In this document: piece after piece, positions 8,476 to 14,121 of the stretch
Layout of the letters: each line of letters begins with the position of its first letter
Numbering within the stretch: the first letter of the stretch is position 1
Source: Zygnema cylindricum
Lineage: Eukaryota; Streptophyta; Zygnematophyceae; Zygnematales; Zygnemataceae
Assembly (NCBI GenBank): GCA_037447655.1
Contig: JBBHKE010001769.1
Coordinates: forward strand, 51,160-65,280
Length of the DNA: 14,121 bases
Direction of reading: 5' to 3'
Program-made: the position numbers and the translations under genes
The notes under the pieces: model-generated
Told to the model about the DNA's origin: nothing
Database searches by the model: none
What the model saw: the letters and a program-made list of their open reading frames with translations, nothing else

Positions 8476-8924
8476 TGCTATGCAATTTGTATTTTTTGTT
8501 TTAAATTAGGTAATCTAGGTAGTCTACGTTAGTTACATTGTTTTATTTTAGTGAATTTTTTTTAATTTCTGTTTTTTCTTATTTTCAAATGGAACAGGGA
8601 GTATTCGCGACGTCACGGGATTAATTAAGTTTATAAGGTTACAACCGAAAACATTTGAAAAACCTTTTGGCCCACGACATCGTGCTTAGAGAAAAATATT
8701 TTTTTTCTCACTTATTTTTTCCTCAATGTTTTTTTTCCATGATAAGGTTTATCGGATTTACAATGATGTGTTTTGTCGTAGTTTCCATCACAATTTTTTT
8801 TCCCATGTTATATTATTTTACAATTTCCCGTTTTAATGCCTTTCTCCTTTGTTGCTTAATTGTTTACTGTTTTACAATTGTTCATTGTTTTTCACTTTAC
8901 TATTTTAAAGCTTGACTACTTCAC
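8476..8924. other. T-rich stretch, no gene seen
   Basis: An open frame at 8655-8915 translates to an 86-residue, Phe/Leu/Cys-rich low-complexity string, the expected output of T-rich DNA. No promoter or domain supports it. Confidence 0.45.
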
Positions 8925-9345
8925 TAGTTTGCCCGCTGAAGTTATTTTTTACGGTTTTCACCTTTGTTGTTGTATCTTGTTTTACTTCTTTTTTGTTCAT
9001 TGTGATGATATTTACTGCTAAACTGCTTTACTGCAATATTCCTTTATAGTTTGCCTTTCTTGTTGACGTTATTTTTTACGGTTTTCAGTTTTGTTGTTGT
9101 ATCTTGTTTTACTATTTTTTTGTTCACTGTGATGATGTTTAAGCTGTACTATTTTACGGTTTGCCTTTCTTCTTCACTTCTTTACTGTTTATTATTTTCC
9201 TGCTACACATTGTTCCACTAGTTTACTGTTTTTATGCTTTACTGCTTTGTTGTTTAGTGTTTACTGTTTATGGTTTTTTGTTTTGCTGTTGGTATACTGT
9301 TTTACTATTTTAACGTTTTTGTGCTTCACTGCTTCACTTGCTTCA
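8925..9345. repeat. TTTACTG-rich simple sequence with a 110-122-bp duplication
   Basis: Words such as TTTACTG, TTTACTATTTT and GTTGTTGTATCTTGTTTTAC recur throughout. Two longer units each begin GTTTGCC and then share GTTATTTTTTACGGTTTTCA, TTTGTTGTTGTATCTTGTTT and GTTCA.TGTGATGAT: 8927-9048 (122 bp) and 9049-9158 (110 bp). A third partial start lies at 9159. It looks like a slippage-driven array on a pyrimidine-rich word. Confidence 0.8.
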
Positions 9346-9346
9346 C

Positions 9347-9514
9347 TGCTTCACTTTTACTATTACTACTGTACTACACAGCCCATGGCTACTTTTACTA
9401 TTACTACTGTACTACACAGCCCATGGCTACTGCTTCACTTTTACTATTACTACTGTACTACACAGCCCATGGCTACTTTTACTATTACTACTGTACTACA
9501 CAGCCCATGGCTAT
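9347..9514. repeat. Higher-order tandem repeat: (46 bp + 38 bp) x 2
   Basis: All four units share a 38-bp body, TTTTACTATTACTACTGTAC on to ACACAGCCCATGGCTAC. The units at 9347-9392 and 9431-9476 add TGCTTCAC at the front; those at 9393-9430 and 9477-9514 do not. The 84-bp double unit is therefore repeated twice with only the last base different. The near-identity means recent duplication. Several overlapping open frames pass through it only because the 84-bp period is a multiple of three and carries no stop in some frames; they are not genes. Confidence 0.95.
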
Positions 9515-10040
9515 TATCGTTGATCGTAGTAGATATGTATGGACTTTTTTGGAGAGAAAATTAGACGATTGTGGTTATGACACTAGTTTAGAGAGTACCT
9601 AAACCGGCCAAGCCCATCTCCACTAAACCAACATAGTTTATATTATTTTGATATTTGTAGTAATAAGTCTTTTGCACTTAAATCTTTTACCAGTGTCGTT
9701 TTCTTTATTCTGTTCTGATAACTGAATGTTATACATCTCCATTTTAATGAGCCTTATAATACTATGTTAACATTATAAAAATTTATCATTTATTTTTTAA
9801 TCACTTTTCTTAAAACTTGAAAAGCACCTTATCTTGTGAAAACCACTTTATTACATAATAATCAAACTTGTGATATATTCATACCCCTAATAAATAAAAA
9901 ATAAACCCAATGAGGGTCAGAAATTGATTGGTCTAAGAAGGTGAAGGAGGCGGATAGGACCAAATTCTTATTTGCGACGAAACATGCTAGGTTAGTTACA
10001 ATATAACTCAATGATACTTTCACTTTTTAAAAGACATGTT
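9515..10040. other. AT-rich spacer, no gene seen
   Basis: No gene or RNA was recognised between the higher-order repeat and the GA-rich tract. Confidence 0.4.
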
Positions 10041-10097
10041 AGGGAGAGGAAAAGGAAAAGGTAGAGGGAGAGAGAGTGAGAGAGGGAGAGGGAGAGA
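10041..10097. repeat. GA-rich (polypurine) tract
   Basis: It is almost pure A and G, with words like GAGAGGGAGAGGGAGAGA. It sits just left of the decayed element's first frame. Confidence 0.75.
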
Positions 10098-10139
10098 ATT
10101 CCCAACTAATGTTGTTTTCCATTTCCTTTACTTCCAAGA

Positions 10140-10555
10140 AATATGTCTGCAAATATGATGAACAACACCACAGGTTTACACACGAATAAACAAGCGTTCC
10201 TTTAACGAATATAAAACCCCTTCCATCATCATCATATCGAATGCACCATCGCCTTTTGTATCTATACCTCCAATTTCTCCCATAAATGATGTCAAAAGTT
10301 ATCTTACCCCAACCTCTTGTTTACCTGCCTGACTTACACTTCCTTCAATCTCCCCATTTATTTGTGGATCTTCCTTCGCCTCATCTTCTCAACAAACTAA
10401 ACACATGAAAGCTGTTCAAAGTTGCTCCATTTTTCATCCATGATTTTTCAAAAACCGAGATCCTTTGTTAAACACCTTAAAACGCCATTCCCACCTTTGT
10501 CAAGTAGTGTAATAGCCTTTTTACCTTCCCACCCAATAACTGCATCCACTCATGC
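10140..10555 (+). other. Possibly once-coding Pro/Ser-rich 5' part of the decayed plus-strand frame
   Basis: Composition shifts here towards C on the plus strand. Short pieces in different frames read as Ser/Pro/Thr-rich text, for example a Met-Ser-Ala-Asn start at about 10145 and a Pro/Ser run in the open frame 10422-10715. This resembles the disordered N-terminus often seen ahead of the DNA-binding part of transposon accessory proteins. The frame is broken repeatedly, so this is inference only. Confidence 0.25.
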
Positions 10556-11577
10556 ATTATCTTTCACCCAAACTCTTTCCTCACCCCAAACAAACGTGAT
10601 GAGCCACCAAAACGCAAGAAAGCAAATGGGAAGAAAGTTGAAGTTGATGAGTTATCACCGAAAAAGAATAGTAGCCCACGAAACAGAAACAAATATTGGG
10701 ATCTTTACAAAATAAGCTTTCTCAACGAGGCTAAGTGACAATAATATTACGAGAGCCCCGAGAATAGTGCTAGGGCGAAGTTTAGTTATAAGGCTGAAAG
10801 TTAGGAAAACATTTCGGAAACGTTAAAAGAGAGGGGAGTCGTACGTGATTGGGGTGAATGCGAATAAAATGCAATAATTTGTCGAACGACTTCAAAAATA
10901 TTTGATTAGAGACTACACTGCAACGAGTGGAGCTGCTACTTATTTCTCAATGAGTTAATAAGAGAGATCGAACAACGGTTTGGCTACCTCTTTTTTCGAG
11001 ACCTTATTTGGTGAGATGGACAGTTGGATGTCGAAGAGGGATGTGGTGAACCCAAAATGCACATGGGATACGGGCGACGAAGCACCTAGGGTTAACACAA
11101 TTTTTTTTGAGGAAGAAGATACAATTATTTTAGATAATAATCCAAAAGGTCATAGAGGTAACGAGAAGGGAACCAATGTGCGAGGGAAACTGTCAAAAGT
11201 TGTTACTTTTGAGAATGGAGAAGAAGTGGGAGAAGAGAAAAAAAATTAAAAAGAAAAGAAGCGTTGGGTCCTCACCTCGTGAAGATAAGTTCTTAACCGG
11301 CCAGGAAAGAAAAAGAGGTGGGAGACAAGGTTAGCAGGAAAATCCCTCACTTATTGTTCAAGAAGTGATTGAAAAGCTAGACAAAACCTTTGAAAAATCC
11401 AACAATACGCAATATGAACATCAGAAAGAATCGAACAACATGCAATTCGAGAAACAAAACATACTCTTCAATAAACAATTTGAACAAAACAAAGAAATAG
11501 TTGGAGATTTTAAAGAGATCGTCAATAGAGTATTGTCGGCAATTGCGACAAACATAGAAAGAATTATGAAGGGATGA
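10556..11577 (+). pseudogene. Broken frame of unrecognised family, perhaps the accessory ORF1 of a PIF/Harbinger element
   Basis: Three pieces can be read. (1) 10556-10738: a basic, nuclear-signal-like text, KRDEPPKRKK, then SPKKNSSPRNRNKYWDLY, ended by TGA. (2) 10980-11249: SFFETLFGEMDSWMSKRD, then CTWDTGDEAPRVNTIFF and an acidic EEEDTIILDNN patch. (3) A different frame, about 11335-11577: LIVQEVIEKLDKTFEKSNN, a Gln/Asn-rich stretch likely to be a coiled coil, and IVGDFKEIVNRVLSAIATN near the C-terminus. Stops at 10736-10738, near 10870 and near 10957, and a frameshift near 11250, show decay. A basic N-part, a middle and a coiled-coil C-part, facing a Harbinger transposase, fits the Myb/trihelix-like second protein of these elements, which helps recruit the transposase. 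I could not see a clear MYB/SANT repeat, so the family stays open. Confidence 0.45.
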
Positions 11578-11605
11578 TTTTGTATAGGTTTGAAATTTTT
11601 TTTTT

Positions 11606-12335
11606 TGATTTAACAAAAAAACAATTTACTTTTGAGGTTGAAAAAGATATGGTTTTTATTAGAAAGGGTTTGTTTTTGTGTACTTTTAAACTTAACGGAT
11701 TGTTCAGTTTTTTTTTTTTTTTTTTTTTCTTTTTTTTATTTTTTTAAATTATTTTTTTTTTTTTTTTTTTGTCCTTTTTGTATTCGTTAAAAGCATTTTT
11801 TTGCTTTTCGAGGTAAACAAACTAATATATGAAAATGATGGTTTTTATGCGGAATCTTTTAGTTTCGTTTACATGTACACTTAATAGTTTTTTCCGTTTT
11901 TCATATTTTTTGTTTTTATGTCGCTTTTGTATTTGTTTAAAGCAATTTTTTAATTTTCAAGGTAAACAAAATGACGACGGAAAATCCGGTTTTTATGAGG
12001 AAGCTTGTGTTTGTGATTAGATGTACAATTAATGTTTTTATTTTGTTTTCACATTTTCTGTTTTTGTATCGCTTTTGTTTTCGTTTAAAGCATTTTTTTA
12101 ATTTTTGAGGTGAACAAAATGATGATGGAAAATCTGGTTTTTATAAAGAAGCTTGTGTTTCCGATTATATTTACGATTAATGCTTATTTGTGATTTTCAC
12201 ATTTTCTGTTTTTGTGTTGCTTTTGTTTTCGTTTAAAGCATTTTTTTGTTTTTCGAGGTAAACAAAATGATGATGGAAAATCTGGTTTTTATGAGGAAGC
12301 TAATGTTTTCGATTACATGTATATTTAATGGATTA
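11606..12335. repeat. Minisatellite of about 148-150 bp, one partial and four near-complete copies
   Basis: Unit starts fall at 11781, 11931, 12079 and 12227, with an eroded earlier copy at 11606-11707. The shared core is TTTCGTTTAAAGCATTTTTT, then GAGGTAAACAAAATGATGAT, GGAAAATCTGGTTTTTAT, GAGGAAGCTTGTGTTT and GATTACATGTA. The two right-hand copies are closest to each other. The array begins within 30 bases of the stop of the plus-strand frame and ends before the convergent transposase, so it occupies the 3' meeting point of the two genes. Short open frames inside (for example 11829-12020) are not genes. Confidence 0.9.
11708..11770. repeat. Long T tract
   Basis: About 63 bases, nearly all T with a few A, C or G. 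It sits between the first partial and the next copy of the 150-bp minisatellite and looks like an expanded T run of the unit's spacer. Confidence 0.9.
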
Positions 12336-12344
12336 TTAAGTTTA

Positions 12345-12678
12345 AAACCGCCTTGACGTTTTAAAAACACATATGTTGAAATTTTACATAACAATCCCAA
12401 ATATCAGAAAAAAAAATCAACAAAAATTAGTTCAATATTTGTATGGCATATAAAGACGACAGTGAAAGATTGCAAGGGTTTATGGTCATGAAATACATAA
12501 TTGGGTAACATATTAGTTTTAAATTTAAAATCAGAAAAATAGTGAAGTGATTAATCAATATCAACTTCTAATGTCGGATTTTCAATAAAATATCCATGTT
12601 TTAAAATATGGTGAATAAATAAAGAAAAATATGTAAAAAAAAAAAGTAATCACCTAAAGCAAACAACATCAACTATCG
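12345..12678. other. AT-rich spacer between minisatellite and transposase, no gene seen
   Basis: On the minus strand this would be the 3' flank of the transposase. No coding text or repeat was seen. Confidence 0.4.
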
Positions 12679-13895
12679 TCACATATCAGCATCGATATCC
12701 GTTCCATCATTCATATTTCTCTCGCTCCCAAAATCATCGGATTGTTCGTTTTTACCGCTTTCATCCGTCACCGTATCCTTTCCTCTTTCTTCTTCCATGC
12801 CGATGCCATAGTTTGTATTCTCATTTGGAGCATTATTGCCTCCATGCAAAACGTATTGACATAACACATCCCTTATCCCAGCTCCATGAATTTAACCAGA
12901 TCGACATCCTTTCGGTCGTCTTTCAACATCCCCACTTTCCCATTTTCGTTCTTCTTCATCTCGAGACATGCGGGATGCCATTCAACGTTTGCCATTCAAA
13001 ACCTTGGTACGATTTTTTTTGAACTTCAGCTCCCAATCCACGTCTAATTCGCTTTTCGCAATCAAAATGTTGTGTAGTATACTTATTGCAATAATGCATG
13101 ACACCAATGTTTTCCTTTTCGGATGGAAAATTTTTAGAAGATGCCTCCATTGTGCCTTCAATTTCTCGAAGGCTCTTTCCACTACCATCTTTGCTACAAA
13201 ATTTTTGATTTTTTTTTATTTTTTTATGTTGACAACTTTAATCCGTGAAAATGGACAAGTAGGTTTGGATGGAGAGCATACCCAGTATCTCCAACAAGAA
13301 AGAGAGGCAGTCTACTATTTCCCAAGTGCAATGTTTGGCCGCTTGTATTCATGTGTCTCTGAAAATCATGTCCTAATTCAGATCATCTGACGATGCATGA
13401 GTCATGCATAGAGTCAAGTGAACCCAAATTCACATCGAAAAATCTCATTTTTGTGATTAACAACAGCTCGCACTATTGTAGATTTTTTTTCTTTGCGACC
13501 TAATAGTCGAACGGCAAAACCTTTCTCCTAAGAGTATTTCTATGCGGGTACAAATAGTAGCAACCACCCAATTTGGTAATCATTTGTCTTGTTCAAAAAA
13601 AATTGATGTCGTGTAGCTCACTTTCTACCGGCCACCTTATCCAATGTCCTAACTTTTTTGCAATGGCCTTTCATAACTCGATTGAATATTTTACCCACAG
13701 TTGAACGCTCGATACTAAATTGTTTCGCAGTACGTACGACCCCTCTTTGATGCCCTAATCTCATCAGAGTTATTAACACTTGTTTTTCCACCGTCAGTTC
13801 TCTAATTTTGATGTGTTGAAGTCGAAAGGTGGCTTATGTTGTTCTATGAGCACTGGGGCAGGTGGAGCAGCAACACTACTAGTAGAAGTAGACAT
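12679..13895 (-). pseudogene. PIF/Harbinger-superfamily DDE transposase (HARBI1/ALP1-like), degenerate
   Basis: Read on the minus strand in pieces. 13895-13803: Met start and a Ser/Ala/Pro-rich leader. 13800-13618, after a frameshift: ELTVEKQVLITLMRLGHQRG then an HTH-like VVRTAKQFSIERSTVGKIF, ended by TGA. About 13605-13470: LPNWVVATICTRIEI, aligned to the family's GAIDGTHI block, with the first catalytic Asp lost. 13475-13437: RAVVNHKNEIF. 13439-13224, after a frameshift: FDVNLGSLDSMHD, an internal stop, then LFLVGDTGYALHPNL with the second catalytic Asp in GDTGY. 13200-12982: VVERAFEKLKAQWRHLLKIF with the third catalytic residue Glu, and IIAISILHNIL. 12882-12679: GIRDVLCQYV and an acidic C-terminus. 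Total span equals about 400 residues, the normal family length, so this is a whole gene that decayed. The enzyme would cut and paste DNA, with TTA/TAA target sites in this superfamily. At least three frameshifts and several stops rule out activity. Confidence 0.92.
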
Positions 13896-14121
13896 AATTC
13901 ACCACATAAGCTTACCAAGAATCCTATCAAACAGGTGCTTTCTACAGCTCAATAAAGTTGACACAAAAGTCTAACCTTCTTCAAACTATACCACAGTATA
14001 GTGTATCACAAAGTCTAACAACTCCCAAAGTTACAGCACAATTGATCTAACATACACCAAGATATGCAACTCAGAAGTTTCCCAAAAGCAGTCTGCAGAT
14101 TACACAGTCAAGAAGTCTGGA
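13896..14121 (-). other. 5' flank of the transposase pseudogene
   Basis: About 226 bases to the window edge with a more balanced base mix than the rest. It is probably the leader and subterminal region of the Harbinger element. A small hairpin (CTATAC, loop CACA, GTATAG, about 13987-14002) is visible. The element's terminal inverted repeat is not identifiable and may lie beyond the edge. Confidence 0.35.

Noticed and set aside
9247-9602. Three overlapping frames of 61-110 residues with Tyr-Tyr-Tyr and Gln-Pro-Met-Ala repeats
   Set aside because: They are translations of the tandem repeat; three frames being open at once shows periodicity, not coding.
7582-10097. CT-rich tract and GA-rich tract as ends of one large inverted repeat
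   Set aside because: Only the simple purine/pyrimidine bias matches; flanking bases do not align as inverted copies.
12968-13390. 140-residue plus-strand frame
   Set aside because: It is the antisense shadow of the minus-strand transposase, whose motifs GDTGY and VVERAF are unmistakable.
1-14121. A novel multi-gene defence, biosynthetic or CRISPR-like system
   Set aside because: No intact genes, no spaced identical direct repeats with unique spacers, and no clustered enzymes; the window is transposon and repeat remains.

Overview
This window looks like nuclear DNA of a flowering plant, from a repeat-rich intergenic or pericentromeric-like stretch. The evidence is a plant-type MYB/SANT domain of the RADIALIS/DIVARICATA/MYBS kind, a plant-style PIF/Harbinger transposase, a very AT-rich background with long A and T runs, and a complete lack of tightly packed bacterial-type genes. 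I cannot name the species. I see no intact protein-coding gene, no rRNA or tRNA gene and no CRISPR array.

Layout. 1-720: a GC-richer island carrying a truncated MYB-related gene fragment on the minus strand; its SANT domain is clear and then stops. 820-1080: three short tandem duplications. 1165-2139: a 975-bp element bounded by 24-bp terminal inverted repeats (23 of 24 match), with internal short repeats of the form TGTGACGGTTGTAGACG, a GA-rich tract and a perfect 26-bp palindrome. Two more diverged, same-orientation copies of its interior lie at about 2495-3245 and 5110-5900. 3250-5100 and 5960-6530 are AT-rich with no recognisable gene. 6532-6765 is a two-copy tandem repeat, followed by two strong hairpins (6859-6887 and 6904-6945). 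7582-7689 is a CT-rich tract. 8322-8475 is a 60-65-bp tandem repeat. 8925-9345 is TTTACTG-rich simple sequence that includes a 110-122-bp duplication. 9347-9514 is a clean higher-order repeat made of 46-bp and 38-bp units.

10140-13895 looks like one decayed PIF/Harbinger-class transposon or its remains. A broken plus-strand reading frame (about 10556-11577, charged with a Gln/Asn-rich C-terminus) faces a broken minus-strand DDE transposase (12679-13895). Between their 3' ends lies a 148-150-bp minisatellite with about five copies plus a long T tract. In the transposase the HTH, the second-Asp GDTGY motif and the third catalytic Glu (VVERAF) can be read. The first catalytic Asp region is destroyed, and several frameshifts and stops make it a pseudogene. 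The partner frame may be the usual accessory ORF1 of such elements, but I infer this from position and do not recognise its family.

Nothing here works together as a living pathway. The window is best read as layers of dead transposons, tandem repeats and one gene fragment.
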